Below are positions 9,285-18,666 of a stretch of DNA of 64,000 nucleotides, piece after piece. Both the position numbers and the translations under genes were made by a program. Position 1 is the stretch's first letter. Each line of letters starts with the position of its first letter. The notes beneath the pieces were generated by a model. It was not told where the DNA came from, ran no database searches, and was given only the letters and a program-made list of their open reading frames with translations. Origin of the DNA: Streptomyces blattellae (lineage in GTDB: Bacteria > Actinomycetota > Actinomycetes > Streptomycetales > Streptomycetaceae); contig NZ_WJBG01000117.1 of the NCBI RefSeq assembly GCF_009709555.1, positions 62,001 to 126,000 of the forward strand, read 5' to 3'.

Positions 9285-10009
9285 TAGGACGGCGCGAGAG
9301 CGTGAGCGGCGCGCACTTCGCTTTCACCGACCGGTGGGGCGGGGTGAGCGCCGCTCCGTATGAGGAGCTCAACCTCGGCGGCGCGGTCGGCGACGACCCC
9401 GACGCCGTACGGACCAATCGCGAACTGGCCGCCAAGTCGCTGGGCCTGGACCCGGCCGACGTGGTCTGGATGAACCAGGTGCACGGCAACGACGTCGCGA
9501 TGGTGGACGGTCCCTGGGGTGAACGGCCCGCCGCTGAGGTCGATGCGATCGTGACCGTGCGGCGCGGACTCGCCCTCGCCGTCCTCACCGCCGACTGCAC
9601 GCCCGTTCTCCTCGCCGACCCGGTCGCCGGGGTCGTGGCCGCTGCCCACGCCGGACGGCCCGGCATGATCACCGGAGTCGTCCCCGCCGCGCTACGCGCG
9701 ATGACGGACCTGGGCGCCGAGCCCTCCCGGATCGTGGCCCGCACCGGACCCACCGTCTGCGGTAGGTGCTACGAGGTGCCGGAGGCGATGCGAGCCGAGG
9801 TGGCCGCCGTGGAGCCGACGGCGTACGCCGAGACGAGTTGGGGTACACCCGCCGTCGATGTGAGCGCCGGCGTGCATGCGCAACTCGAACGGCTCGGGGT
9901 GCGCGACCGGGAGCAGTCACCGGTGTGCACGCTGGAGTCGGGCGACCACTTCTCGTACCGCCGCGACCGCACCACCGGTCGGCTCGCGGGCTATGTCTGG
10001 CTGGGCTGA
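9281..10009 (+). CDS. pgeF: YfiH/LACC1-family multicopper purine-nucleoside enzyme, PgeF-like
   Basis: Member of the YlmD/YfiH family, annotated variously as polyphenol oxidase, purine nucleoside-cleaving enzyme or peptidoglycan editing factor. The 242-aa protein carries the [12 protein letters not shown] metal-ligand segment near residue 105, AAHAGRPG near 124 where most relatives read AAHAGWRG, and [11 protein letters not shown] near 151. The GTG start overlaps the ftsZ stop, and the gene keeps its usual place between ftsZ and ylmE in Gram-positive dcw clusters. The true in vivo substrate is not evident from sequence. Confidence 0.85.
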   Translation: MIGRRESVSGAHFAFTDRWGGVSAAPYEELNLGGAVGDDPDAVRTNRELAAKSLGLDPADVVWMNQVHGNDVAMVDGPWGERPAAEVDAIVTVRRGLALAVLTADCTPVLLADPVAGVVAAAHAGRPGMITGVVPAALRAMTDLGAEPSRIVARTGPTVCGRCYEVPEAMRAEVAAVEPTAYAETSWGTPAVDVSAGVHAQLERLGVRDREQSPVCTLESGDHFSYRRDRTTGRLAGYVWLG

Positions 10010-10015
10010 TGGGGC

Positions 10016-10735
10016 ATGACGGACCGTAAGGAAGAACTCGCCGTAAACCTGGCGAAGGTGGAGGAGCGGATCGCCGCCGCGTGCGCGGCCGCCGGACGGA
10101 AGCGCGAGGAGGTGACCCTGATCGTGGTCACCAAGACGTACCCGGCGAGTGATGTGCGAGTCCTGTCGGAACTCGGTGTGCGTCATGTCGCCGAGAACCG
10201 CGACCAGGACGCGGCACCCAAGGCCGCCGAATGCTCGGATCTGCCCCTTACATGGCATTTCGTGGGTCAGCTCCAGACCAACAAGGTGCGATCCGTGGTC
10301 GGTTACGCGGATCACGTGCAGTCCGTCGATCGTTCCAGGCTGGTGACGGCCCTCTCGAACGAGGCCGTGCGGGCCGGGCGCGAGGTGGGCTGCCTGATCC
10401 AGGTCGCGCTCGACGCGGGTGCGAGCGGCAGAGGGGAGCGGGGAGGCGTGGCACCGGACGGAATCGCCGAGTTGGCCGAACTGGTCGCTCGGTCTCCGGG
10501 GCTGCGGCTCGACGGACTGATGACCGTCGCGCCGCTCGCCGGGGAGTACGCGGGACGCGAACTGGCGGCGTTCGAGCGCATGATGGATTTGTCGACTGAC
10601 CTGCGCCGGGCACATCCGGCTGCGAACATGGTCTCGGCAGGAATGAGCGCGGACCTTGAGCAAGCCGTGGCTGCCGGAGCGACACATGTGCGCGTCGGCA
10701 CCGCGGTACTCGGAGTCCGTGCCGGGCTCGGGTAA
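10016..10735 (+). CDS. ylmE: PLP homeostasis protein, YggS/YlmE family
   Basis: Cytoplasmic pyridoxal-phosphate carrier of the alanine-racemase N-terminal fold (PLPBP/YggS). At 239 aa it is normal length. The PLP lysine lies in IVVTKTYP near residue 41, followed by the [10 protein letters not shown] segment (ENYVQE in most relatives), [11 protein letters not shown] near 79, and [25 protein letters not shown] at the C-terminus, the phosphate-binding end. It starts six bases after pgeF and is part of the ylm block between ftsZ and divIVA. Its role in division is not established; the family keeps PLP and amino-acid pools balanced. Confidence 0.9.
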   Translation: MTDRKEELAVNLAKVEERIAAACAAAGRKREEVTLIVVTKTYPASDVRVLSELGVRHVAENRDQDAAPKAAECSDLPLTWHFVGQLQTNKVRSVVGYADHVQSVDRSRLVTALSNEAVRAGREVGCLIQVALDAGASGRGERGGVAPDGIAELAELVARSPGLRLDGLMTVAPLAGEYAGRELAAFERMMDLSTDLRRAHPAANMVSAGMSADLEQAVAAGATHVRVGTAVLGVRAGLG

Positions 10736-10863
10736 CGTCGCCAAGAGTCGGACCACAGCAGAAAATATGGTCATTACCGCTGTACAGCGGGCATAACGAC
10801 CTCGTGGATCCCTGGCACTTGGCAGTCGTCAGCCGATCCACCACAGAGCGGAGGACTCAGAGC

Positions 10864-11505
10864 ATGGCCGGCGCGATGCGCAAGATGGCGGTCTACCTCG
10901 GCCTCGTGGAGGACGATGGGTACGACGGCCGCGGTTTCGACCCCGACGACGACTTCGAACCCGAACTCGACCCGGAGCCCGAACGGGACCACCGGCGACA
11001 CGAACCGTCGCACCAGTCCCACGGATCACATCACTCCCAAAGGGATGAATCGGTACGAGTGGTGCAGCCTCCGGCGCCGCGCGATCCGGTGCCTCACGCG
11101 GCCGCACTGCCTGCTGAATCCGGGCGTCCGGCGCGCATCGCGCCCGTGGCGTCCATCACACAAGAACGTCAAAGCCTGGAGAAGAACGCACCGGTGATCA
11201 TGCCCAAGGTCGTGTCGGAACGAGAGCCTTACCGGATCACCACGCTTCACCCGCGGACCTACAACGAGGCCCGTACCATCGGGGAACACTTCCGTGAGGG
11301 CACCCCGGTGATCATGAATCTGACTGAGATGGATGACACAGACGCCAAGCGACTTGTCGACTTTGCGGCCGGTTTGGTGTTTGGTCTTCATGGAAGCATC
11401 GAGCGGGTGACGCAGAAGGTGTTTCTGTTGTCGCCTGCTAACGTCGATGTCACGGCGGAGGACAAGGCCCGTATCGCAGAGGGCGGGTTCTTCAACCAGA
11501 GCTGA
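10864..11505 (+). CDS. sepF: Cell division protein SepF
   Basis: Membrane anchor for FtsZ; it binds the FtsZ C-terminal peptide and is the main Z-ring tether in actinobacteria, which lack FtsA. The 213-aa protein opens with an amphipathic helix ([17 protein letters not shown]), continues with an acidic then His-rich disordered linker of about 90 residues, and ends in the SepF domain from about EPYRITTL through [12 protein letters not shown] to [11 protein letters not shown]. The ATG at 10864 follows GGAGGA at a good distance; an in-frame ATG 60 bases upstream lacks a ribosome site. Confidence 0.93.
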   Translation: MAGAMRKMAVYLGLVEDDGYDGRGFDPDDDFEPELDPEPERDHRRHEPSHQSHGSHHSQRDESVRVVQPPAPRDPVPHAAALPAESGRPARIAPVASITQERQSLEKNAPVIMPKVVSEREPYRITTLHPRTYNEARTIGEHFREGTPVIMNLTEMDDTDAKRLVDFAAGLVFGLHGSIERVTQKVFLLSPANVDVTAEDKARIAEGGFFNQS

Positions 11506-11567
11506 GACGCACCACCGGAAACAGCAGTACCGAACAGCACGGATCAGGGGAGAGGGAAGCAAGGGTC

Positions 11568-11852
11568 ATGAGCGTGGTCCTGGATGTCGTCTATATCGCG
11601 CTGATGTGCTTCCTCATCGTGATGATCTTCCGGTTGGTCATGGATTATGTCTTCCAGTTCGCCCGCTCATGGCAACCCGGCAAGGCGATGGTGGTCGTTC
11701 TGGAGGCCACCTACACTGTCACTGATCCACCGCTCAAGCTTCTGCGGCGGTTCATTCCGCCGCTGCGTCTCGGGGGCGTGGCGCTCGACCTGTCCTTCTT
11801 CGTACTGATGATCATCGTCTACATCCTGATCTCGATCGTGAGCGGGCTGTGA
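11568..11852 (+). CDS. ylmG: YggT/YlmG family membrane protein
   Basis: A 94-aa integral membrane protein with two hydrophobic segments (residues about 6-28 and 66-92) separated by a short loop containing PLKLLRRFIPPLRLGGVALDLS, the typical YggT/YlmG hairpin pattern. It lies between sepF and divIVA, as in most Gram-positive dcw clusters. An AGGGGAGAGGGA ribosome site precedes the ATG. The family is linked to cell shape and chromosome distribution, but a molecular role is not established. Confidence 0.88.
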   Translation: MSVVLDVVYIALMCFLIVMIFRLVMDYVFQFARSWQPGKAMVVVLEATYTVTDPPLKLLRRFIPPLRLGGVALDLSFFVLMIIVYILISIVSGL

Positions 11853-11904
11853 GCGATGTGAACTACCGTCTTGCCGATGCCGACGACTACGTTGAGGTGA
11901 AGAG

Positions 11905-13119
11905 ATGCCGTTGACCCCCGAGGACGTGCGGAACAAGCAGTTCACGACCGTCCGCCTCCGAGAAGGCTATGACGAGGACGAGGTCGATGCCTTCCTCGAT
12001 GAGGTCGAAGCCGAACTGACCCGCCTGCTTCGCGAGAACGAGGACCTGCGCGCCAAGCTGGCCGCGGCCACGCGTGCTGCTGCCCAGAACCAGCAGAACA
12101 TGCGCAAGCCCCCGGAGGGTCCCGGTCCGCAGGACCAGCAGCAGGGTGGAATGCCGCAGGGCGGAATGCAGCCGGGCGGAATGCCGCAGCAGGGCGGTAT
12201 GCCGCAGGGTGGTATGCAGCAGGGTGGTATGCCGCAGCAGGGTATGCGTGGTCCCGGCGCCCCCGTGCCCGCCGGCATATCGGGCCCGCCGCAGCAGCAG
12301 ATGGGTGGCCCCATGGGAGGCCCGCCCCAGCTGCCGAGCGGTGCACCGCAGCTGCCCGCCGGCCCCGGCGGACAGGGTGGCCCGCAGGGTCCCGGCCCGA
12401 TGGGCCAGGGTCCGATGGGTCAGGGCCCCATGGGGGGTCAGCCCCCGATGCAGCAGCAGATGGGTGGCCCGATGGGCGGCCCCATGGGCGGTCCGATGGG
12501 CGGCCCCGGTCAGGGCCCCGGTGGCGACAGTGCCGCCCGTGTCCTCTCGCTGGCCCAGCAGACCGCCGACCAGGCGATCGCCGAGGCCCGTTCCGAAGCC
12601 AACAAGATCGTCGGCGAGGCGCGTTCGCGTGCCGAGGGTCTTGAGCGGGACGCCCGTGCCAAGGCCGACGCCCTGGAGCGGGACGCGCAGGAGAAGCACC
12701 GTGTCGCGATGGGCTCCCTGGAGTCCGCCCGCGCCACGCTGGAGCGCAAGGTCGAGGACCTGCGCGGCTTCGAGCGCGAGTACCGCACGCGGCTGAAGTC
12801 GTACCTGGAGTCGCAGCTGCGTCAGCTGGAGACCCAGTCCGACGACTCGCTGGCCCCGCCGCGCACCCCGGCCACGGCGTCTCTCCCGCCGTCCCCGGCG
12901 CCTTCCATGGCTCCGGCCGGTGCGAGCGCGCCGTCGTACGGCGGCAACCAGGCGATGGGCGGCGCCCCGTCTCCTGCCGCTCCGTCCTACGGCGGTCAGC
13001 AGCAGATGTCGCCGGCGATGACCCAGCCGATGGCGCCGGTACGGCCGCAGGGTCCGGGTCCGATGGGACAGGCTCCCTCTCCGATGCGGGGGTTCCTCAT
13101 TGACGAGGACGACAACTGA
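11905..13119 (+). CDS. divIVA: Polar growth determinant DivIVA (Wag31-like)
   Basis: Coiled-coil scaffold that marks hyphal tips and directs apical growth and branching in Streptomyces. The 404-aa protein has the DivIVA membrane-binding N-terminus ([16 protein letters not shown], then a helix rich in E and L, residues 15-55), a long G/M/Q/P linker made of imperfect GGMPQ and GPMG units (about 75-205), a second charged coiled coil (about 210-310) and a Pro/Ala-rich tail ending FLIDEDDN. The long linker is typical of Streptomyces DivIVA. A ribosome site GAGGTGAAGAG precedes the ATG, and a strong hairpin follows the stop. Confidence 0.95.
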   Translation: MPLTPEDVRNKQFTTVRLREGYDEDEVDAFLDEVEAELTRLLRENEDLRAKLAAATRAAAQNQQNMRKPPEGPGPQDQQQGGMPQGGMQPGGMPQQGGMPQGGMQQGGMPQQGMRGPGAPVPAGISGPPQQQMGGPMGGPPQLPSGAPQLPAGPGGQGGPQGPGPMGQGPMGQGPMGGQPPMQQQMGGPMGGPMGGPMGGPGQGPGGDSAARVLSLAQQTADQAIAEARSEANKIVGEARSRAEGLERDARAKADALERDAQEKHRVAMGSLESARATLERKVEDLRGFEREYRTRLKSYLESQLRQLETQSDDSLAPPRTPATASLPPSPAPSMAPAGASAPSYGGNQAMGGAPSPAAPSYGGQQQMSPAMTQPMAPVRPQGPGPMGQAPSPMRGFLIDEDDN

Positions 13120-13155
13120 CGGTTCGTAGTACGGCGTAGACGTCGGCAGCGTTCA

Positions 13156-13192
13156 GGGCGGGCCCCGGGTTTCTGATCCGGGGCCCGCCCTT
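13156..13192 (+). terminator. Terminator after divIVA
   Basis: A 13-bp stem, GGGCGGGCCCCGG paired with CCGGGGCCCGCCC, with a 9-base loop and followed by TTT. It ends the dcw transcription unit 36 bases after the divIVA stop. Confidence 0.85.
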
Positions 13193-13264
13193 TGCTGTGC
13201 GTACACGGACATGTGCGGTGTTTGTTCGGGCGGGGGTGAGGTGTCCGACGTACGCAATGCCGAA

Positions 13265-13301
13265 GGCCCGGCCCACCGAGAATTCCTCGGTGGGCCGGGC
13301 C
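13265..13301 (-). terminator. Terminator of ileS, probably bidirectional
   Basis: A perfect 16-bp stem, GGCCCGGCCCACCGAG and its complement, with a 5-base loop lies 38 bases past the ileS stop. With the divIVA terminator it separates the two converging transcription units. Confidence 0.85.
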
Positions 13302-13338
13302 TTCCAGGTGGGGTGCCGCCTGCGGGCATGCGTGGGCG

Positions 13339-16300
13339 TTATGCCTTGCGGAGGTGGAAGGTCAGGGTCAGCGTCTCGTCCGTGAACGGAGAGCCGAACG
13401 TGCCGTCTGCCTCTCCCTGGGCGAAGTCCGTGGACAGGACCTCGTCGGCGATGAGTTCGGTGTGCGCGGTCAGGGCCGCGATCGTCGCCGGGTCCGTCGC
13501 CGTCCACCGCAGGGCGATCCGGTCGGCCACGTCGAGGCCGCTGTTCTTGCGGGCCTCCTGGATCAGTCGGATCGCGTCACGGGCGAGGCCCGCCTGGCGG
13601 AGTTCCTCCGTGATCTCCAGGTCGAGAGCGACCGTCGCACCGGAGTCGGAGGCCACGGACCAGCCCTCGCGCGGGGTCTCGGTGATGATCACCTCGTCGG
13701 GGGCGAGGGTGATCGTCTCACCGTCGACCTCCACCGACGCCGTGCCCTCGCGCAGGGCCAGCGACAGCGCTGCCGCGTCCGCATCGGCCACGGCCCTGGC
13801 CACGTCCTGGACGCGCTTGCCGAACCGCTTGCCCAGGGCGCGGAAGTTGGCCTTCGCGGTCGTGTCGACCAGCGAGCCGCCCACCTCGGACAGCGAGGCC
13901 AGCGACTCGACGTTCAGCTCCTCCGTGATCTGGGTGTGCAGTTCGGGGTTGAGGGAGCCGAAGCCCGTCGCCGCGACCAGGGCCCGCTTCAGCGGCTGGC
14001 GCGTCTTGACGCCGGACTCCGCGCGCGTGGCACGGCCCAGCTCGACCAGGCGGCGGACCAGGACCATCTGCTTCGACAGCTCCGGGTCGATCGCCGACAG
14101 GTCCGCCTCGGGCCAGGACGCAAGGTGCACCGACTCCGGGGCGCCCGGGGTGACCGGCACGATCAGGTCCTGCCAGACCCGCTCGGTGATGAACGGCGTC
14201 AGCGGGGCCATGAGCTTGGTGACGGTCTCGACGACCTCGTGCAGCGTGCGCAGCGCGGCCTTGTCGCCCTGCCAGAAGCGGCGACGGGAGCGGCGTACGT
14301 ACCAGTTGGACAGGTCGTCGACGAACGCCGACAGGAGCTTGCCGGCGCGCTGGGTGTCGTACGCCTCCAGGGACTGGGTCACCTGGTCGGTGAGCGCGTG
14401 GAGTTCGGACAGCAGCCAGCGGTCCAGGAGCGGGCGGTCGGCGGGGGCCGGGTCGGCCTCGCTCGGGGCCCAGTCGGAGGTGCGGGCGTACAGGGCCTGG
14501 AAGGCGACCGTGTTCCAGTACGTGAGGAGCGTCTTGCGGACGACCTCCTGGATCGTGCCGTGGCCGACGCGGCGGGCCGCCCACGGGGAGCCGCCGGCCG
14601 CCATGAACCAGCGGACGGCGTCGGCGCCGTGCCGGTCCATGAGCGGGATCGGCTCCAGGGTGTTGCCCAGGTGCTTGGACATCTTGCGGCCGTCCTCGGC
14701 GAGGATGTGGCCGAGGCAGACCACGTTCTCGTACGACGACTTGTCGAAGACCAGGGTGCCGACGGCCATCAGCGTGTAGAACCAGCCGCGGGTCTGGTCG
14801 ATGGCCTCGCAGATGAACTGCGCCGGGTAGCGGGCCTCGAACAGTTCCTTGTTCTTGTACGGGTAGCCCCACTGCGCGAACGGCATCGAACCCGAGTCGT
14901 ACCAGGCGTCGATGACCTCCGGCACGCGTGTGGCCGGCTTGGCGCAGCCGTCCTGGGGGCAGGCGAAGGTGACCTCGTCGATGTACGGGCGGTGCGGATC
15001 GAGGCCGGACTGGTCGGTGCCGGTCAGCTCGGTCAGCTCCGCGCGGGAGCCGACGCAGGTGAGGTGGTCGTCCTCGCAGCGCCAGATCGGCAGCGGGGTG
15101 CCCCAGTAGCGGTTGCGGGACAGGGCCCAGTCGATGTTGTTGTTCAGCCAGTCGCCGTACCGGCCGTGCTTGACCGTGTCCGGGAACCAGTTGGTGTTCT
15201 CGTTCTCCGCCAGGAGGCGGTCCTTGAGGGCCGTGGTGCGGATGTACCAGGAGGGCTGCGCGTAGTAGAGGAGCGCGGTGTGGCAGCGCCAGCAGTGCGG
15301 GTAGCTGTGCTCGTACGGGATGTGCTTGAAGAGCAGGCCGCGCTGCTGGAGGTCTTCCGTGAGCCGTTCGTCCGCCTTCTTGAAGAAGACGCCGCCTACG
15401 AGGGGGACGTCCTCCTCGAAGGTGCCGTCCGGGCGGACCGGGTTCACGACGGGCAGGCCGTACGCGCGGCAGACCTTGAGGTCGTCCTCACCGAAGGCGG
15501 GGGACTGGTGGACCAGACCCGTACCGTCCTCGGTCGTGACGTACTCGGCGTTCACCACGTAGTGGGTGCCGCCTTCGGTCTCCGGGCTGTGCTCGTCGGT
15601 TCCCTCGCTGACGCTCGGGAACTCGACCAGCTCGAACGGGCGCTGATACGTCCAGCGCTCCATCTCGGCGCCGGTGAAGGTCTGACCGGTGGTCTCCCAG
15701 CCCTCGCCGAGGGCCTTGGCGAGGAGCGGTTCGGCGACGACGAGCTTTTCGTCGCCGTCGGTCGCGACGACGTAGGTGACCTCGGGGTGGGCGGCGACGG
15801 CCGTGTTGGAGACCAGGGTCCAGGGGGTCGTCGTCCACACCAGGAGGGCGGCCTGGCCGGCGAGCGGACCGGAGGTGAGGGGGAAACGGACGTACACGGA
15901 CGGGTCGACGACCGTCTCGTAGCCCTGTGCCAGCTCGTGGTCGGACAGGCCGGTGCCGCAGCGCGGGCACCACGGGGCGACGCGGTGGTCCTGGACCAGC
16001 AGGCCCTTGGTGAAGATCTCCTTCAGCGACCACCAGACGGATTCGATGTACTCGGGGTCCATGGTGCGGTAGGGGTCGTTGAGGTCGGTCCAGTAGCCCA
16101 TGCGGGTCGTGAGCGCTTCGAAGGCGTCGGTGTGGCGGGTCACCGACTCGCGGCACTTGGCGTTGAACTCGGCGATGCCGTACGCCTCGATGTCCTGCTT
16201 GCCGGAGAAGCCGAGCTCCTTCTCGACCGCCAGCTCCACCGGCAGGCCGTGGCAGTCCCAGCCGGCCTTGCGGGCCACGTGGTAGCCGCGCATGGTGCGG

Positions 16301-16524
16301 AAGCGGGGGAAGACGTCCTTGAAGACGCGTGCCTCGATGTGGTGGGCGCCCGGCATGCCGTTCGCGGTGGGCGGGCCTTCGTAGAACACCCACTCGGGGC
16401 GGCCCTCGGACTGCTCCAGAGTCTTGGCGAAGATCTTCTGATCGCGCCAGAAGTCGAGCACGGCGTGCTCCAGCGCGGGCAGGTCGACCTGGGCGGGCAC
16501 CTGGCGGTACGTCGGCGTTGTCAT
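13339..16524 (-). CDS. ileS: Isoleucyl-tRNA synthetase IleS (eukaryal-like type)
   Basis: Class I synthetase that charges tRNA-Ile and edits misactivated valine. The 1061-aa protein is long for a bacterial IleRS. The HIGH element reads PGAHHIEARV near residue 60, the KMSKS loop is GRKMSKHLGN near 610, and the CP1 editing domain lies between. The overall sequence pattern, with a long C-terminal region and no terminal zinc finger, resembles the eukaryal-like type 2 enzymes, which as a class tolerate mupirocin; that is family knowledge, not tested here. Translation starts at an ATG preceded by CGGAGGAAGC, and expression is probably governed by the T-box upstream. Confidence 0.95.
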   Translation of the reverse strand: MTTPTYRQVPAQVDLPALEHAVLDFWRDQKIFAKTLEQSEGRPEWVFYEGPPTANGMPGAHHIEARVFKDVFPRFRTMRGYHVARKAGWDCHGLPVELAVEKELGFSGKQDIEAYGIAEFNAKCRESVTRHTDAFEALTTRMGYWTDLNDPYRTMDPEYIESVWWSLKEIFTKGLLVQDHRVAPWCPRCGTGLSDHELAQGYETVVDPSVYVRFPLTSGPLAGQAALLVWTTTPWTLVSNTAVAAHPEVTYVVATDGDEKLVVAEPLLAKALGEGWETTGQTFTGAEMERWTYQRPFELVEFPSVSEGTDEHSPETEGGTHYVVNAEYVTTEDGTGLVHQSPAFGEDDLKVCRAYGLPVVNPVRPDGTFEEDVPLVGGVFFKKADERLTEDLQQRGLLFKHIPYEHSYPHCWRCHTALLYYAQPSWYIRTTALKDRLLAENENTNWFPDTVKHGRYGDWLNNNIDWALSRNRYWGTPLPIWRCEDDHLTCVGSRAELTELTGTDQSGLDPHRPYIDEVTFACPQDGCAKPATRVPEVIDAWYDSGSMPFAQWGYPYKNKELFEARYPAQFICEAIDQTRGWFYTLMAVGTLVFDKSSYENVVCLGHILAEDGRKMSKHLGNTLEPIPLMDRHGADAVRWFMAAGGSPWAARRVGHGTIQEVVRKTLLTYWNTVAFQALYARTSDWAPSEADPAPADRPLLDRWLLSELHALTDQVTQSLEAYDTQRAGKLLSAFVDDLSNWYVRRSRRRFWQGDKAALRTLHEVVETVTKLMAPLTPFITERVWQDLIVPVTPGAPESVHLASWPEADLSAIDPELSKQMVLVRRLVELGRATRAESGVKTRQPLKRALVAATGFGSLNPELHTQITEELNVESLASLSEVGGSLVDTTAKANFRALGKRFGKRVQDVARAVADADAAALSLALREGTASVEVDGETITLAPDEVIITETPREGWSVASDSGATVALDLEITEELRQAGLARDAIRLIQEARKNSGLDVADRIALRWTATDPATIAALTAHTELIADEVLSTDFAQGEADGTFGSPFTDETLTLTFHLRKA

Positions 16525-16832
16525 CAGCGAGCTTCCTCCGGCGGACTTTCTGCCTTCCGACCGGAGGGACGAGAGCTACGTCTTTCCTTGCGCCGCCTTC
16601 GGCGCGCTCCCGCGGTACCACCCTCCTTGGCTCCCCGGTGCGTCGTCCACGCCGGTGAGCCCCCTCATTGGGGTCGCGATGCCGGTTCTACCGACCGCAG
16701 CTGTTCGACTGCGGCTTTCTTCCGGCGGCTCCGGGGTGATCTTCACGTCGCGCTCGCCCCCGGGCTTCCACCGTCCCCGGGTCGCTCTGGGCTGCGTACG
16801 CCGCTACTCGTCCCCATCCACGCTTTTCGCTC
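16525..16832 (-). promoter_or_regulatory. T-box riboswitch, isoleucine-specific, translational type
   Basis: On the minus strand the T-box core AGGGTGGTACCGCG is at 16624-16611. Further upstream (about 16740) the Stem I specifier region reads GAAGATCACC, offering AUC, an isoleucine codon, followed by A. Downstream of the core, CCCTCCGG near 16563 can pair with the ribosome site CCGGAGGAA just before the ileS ATG, and there is no U-run terminator. This arrangement suits control of translation initiation by uncharged tRNA-Ile, as known for actinobacterial ileS. Fold boundaries are approximate. Confidence 0.9.
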
Positions 16833-16837
16833 CGCCC

Positions 16838-16843
16838 AGTGTA
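16838..16843 (-). promoter_or_regulatory. Probable -10 element of the ileS promoter
   Basis: On the minus strand TACACT lies about 8 bases before the start of the T-box leader, a good sigma-HrdB type -10. A clear -35 hexamer is not obvious. Confidence 0.45.
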
Positions 16844-17128
16844 CGGCGCCCCGCGGACAGCGGCCGACCGGTTTTCCGGTGGCCGGGGGCGGACCGGTGG
16901 CGGGTTCCGGGATGACCCGATTGGCCAGGTAGGTGCGCTCGGATCCTGGGACGGCGGGCTTGGCGGATTACCCGGCGGAGAGCTGGGCACAACGGATGCA
17001 TGCTTCCCGCCCGGCGCCTGCGGGGCGGGCGAATCGGGCGGCGTGCCCCGTTGCCGCGGGACTCAAGTCGATTTATCGTCCCAGCACGATTCGCGAGCAA
17101 GATCACAATATGTGAAGGGGCCGCGGCC
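16844..17128. other. ileS/dksA-like divergent gap
   Basis: The 285 bases between the ileS promoter and the fusion gene contain no credible coding frame. A CCCGCC/GGCGGG hairpin is near 17005-17030. A CACAAT box at about 17104 could be the -10 of the fusion gene. No operator pattern is clear. Confidence 0.5.
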
Positions 17129-18568
17129 ATGGTGGCGAAGAAGACCGCCGTACAGCAGTCGGCGTCCGGCAGATCCACACGTGGCTCCGACGGTGCGGCC
17201 AAGGACGTGAGCGGCAAGAAGAGCGCGCAAGGGGGTGCCGCGGGGAGGGCCGCGGAGGCGGCGAAGCCGGTGAAGACGGTGCGTGAGGCTGACGCCGCCG
17301 GGAAGGTGGCCGGTGCGACGGCGGCAGGCAGCCTGGCGGGGAGGAAGGGGGCGGGGGGGAAGTCGCCGGGGGAGAAGGGGTCGGAGAAGAAGGGGCCCGG
17401 TGCATCCAAAGGGGACGAGAGGAAGACGGCTGACAAGGGGTCGGCTGACAAGGGGTCGGTCGCGAAGGGGTCGGCTGACGAAGAGACGGCCGTGAAGAAG
17501 ACGGCTGCCAAGAAGGTGGCTGCCAAGAGGACGGCGACCGAGAAGGCGGCCGCCACGAAGACCGCCGCCACGAAGACCGCCGCCAAGAGGGCGTCGGCGG
17601 CATCGAAGGCGGCTCCCTCGGCTCCTTCACCTCCGTCGGCTTCCTCGAAGGGGGCGGTTGCCAAGAAGGCCGCTGCGAGGGAGGCGGTCCCCACGAAAGG
17701 GGCGGTCGCCACCAAGGCCGCTGCCAAGAAGGCGGCAGGTAGGAAGGTGTCCCCAGAGAAGGGCGTGGTGGAGAAGGCGGCGGCAGCGAAGGCGGCGGCC
17801 AAGGGCGCGGCGGCCGAGAAGCTGGCGGCAGAGGAGGCCGCTGCCGAGGAGGCGGGGGACAGGACGGCCGTGGCGAAGAAGGCGGCCTCGGAGAAGGAGG
17901 TCAGGGCGGCCGGTACCAGGAAGGCGGCTGCGAAGAAGACGGCTGTTTCGAAGAGTGCCGCCGAGCAGGACGGCGCCACGAAGAGCACGCTTGCGAAGAG
18001 CACCTCCAAGAAGAGTGCGGCCAAGAAGAAGAGCACGGCCAAGAAGGCGGGCGCGGCCGAGGCCGCGAAGCAGACGGGAGCCACGACGGTGGTTGCGAAG
18101 AAGACTCCTGGCACGGCCACGGCGGCGAAGACCGCCGTTCCGAAGGCACGGATCGCCGCGGCGGTGGAGCCGGGCGAGCTCGCGGTGCGCCCCGGTGAGG
18201 ACCCCTGGACCCCGGAGGAGGTCGAGGAGGCGCGTACCGAGCTGCTGTCCGAGGGGACGCGGCTGCGTACCGAGATCACGTCGTCCGAGGAGTCGCTCGC
18301 GGGTCTGATGCGGGACTCCGGGGACGGTGCGGGCGACGACCAGGCGGACACCGGCACCAAGAACATCACGCGCGAGCACGAGCTGGCCCTCGCCGCCAAC
18401 GCGCGCGAGATGCTGATCCAGACGGAGCGCGCCCTGGAGCGGCTCGACGCGGGCACGTACGGCCTGTGCGAGAACTGCGGGAACCCCATCGGCAAGGCCC
18501 GCATGCAGGCCTTCCCGCGGGCCACCCTGTGCGTCGAGTGCAAGCAGAAGCAGGAGCGCCGCTACTGA
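17129..18568 (+). CDS. Histone H1-like/DksA-TraR zinc-finger fusion protein (DdbA-like)
   Basis: A 479-aa protein with two parts. Residues 1 to about 345 are a low-complexity Lys/Ala/Thr tract with many AAKK, KKTA and EKAA units, like the C-terminal tail of histone H1, suited to nonspecific DNA binding. Residues about 375-479 are a DksA/TraR domain: a helical hairpin (EEVEEARTELLSEGTRLR onward), then a four-cysteine finger, CENC at 448-451 and CVEC near 470. The S. coelicolor orthologue is known as a bifunctional histone-like protein (DdbA, SCO2075) and I infer the same role. The ATG at 17129 follows AAGGGG; the longer upstream reading has no support. Confidence 0.9.
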   Translation: MVAKKTAVQQSASGRSTRGSDGAAKDVSGKKSAQGGAAGRAAEAAKPVKTVREADAAGKVAGATAAGSLAGRKGAGGKSPGEKGSEKKGPGASKGDERKTADKGSADKGSVAKGSADEETAVKKTAAKKVAAKRTATEKAAATKTAATKTAAKRASAASKAAPSAPSPPSASSKGAVAKKAAAREAVPTKGAVATKAAAKKAAGRKVSPEKGVVEKAAAAKAAAKGAAAEKLAAEEAAAEEAGDRTAVAKKAASEKEVRAAGTRKAAAKKTAVSKSAAEQDGATKSTLAKSTSKKSAAKKKSTAKKAGAAEAAKQTGATTVVAKKTPGTATAAKTAVPKARIAAAVEPGELAVRPGEDPWTPEEVEEARTELLSEGTRLRTEITSSEESLAGLMRDSGDGAGDDQADTGTKNITREHELALAANAREMLIQTERALERLDAGTYGLCENCGNPIGKARMQAFPRATLCVECKQKQERRY

Positions 18569-18666
18569 TCGCCGGCGGCCGGTTCGTCGTACGCCTCCAG
18601 CACGCCGGTCCCATGAGGCGTGCCGTACGCTCGTGCTCAGTCAGGTACCTAGGTTGAGGGACTCAC

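Larger units (their letters stand above)
13120..13338. other. divIVA/ileS convergent gap, terminators only
   Basis: This stretch holds the two terminators described for divIVA and ileS and no gene. I see nothing else in it. Confidence 0.7.

Noticed and set aside
13354..16932. 1192-codon plus-strand frame opposite ileS
   Set aside because: Antisense shadow of ileS; high-GC genes give long open frames on the complement. Composition (V/G/R/D runs) has no domain pattern.
17658..18308. Arginine-rich frame inside the histone-like gene
   Set aside because: Out-of-frame reading of the AAG/GCC repeats; the in-frame reading ends in a clear DksA domain.
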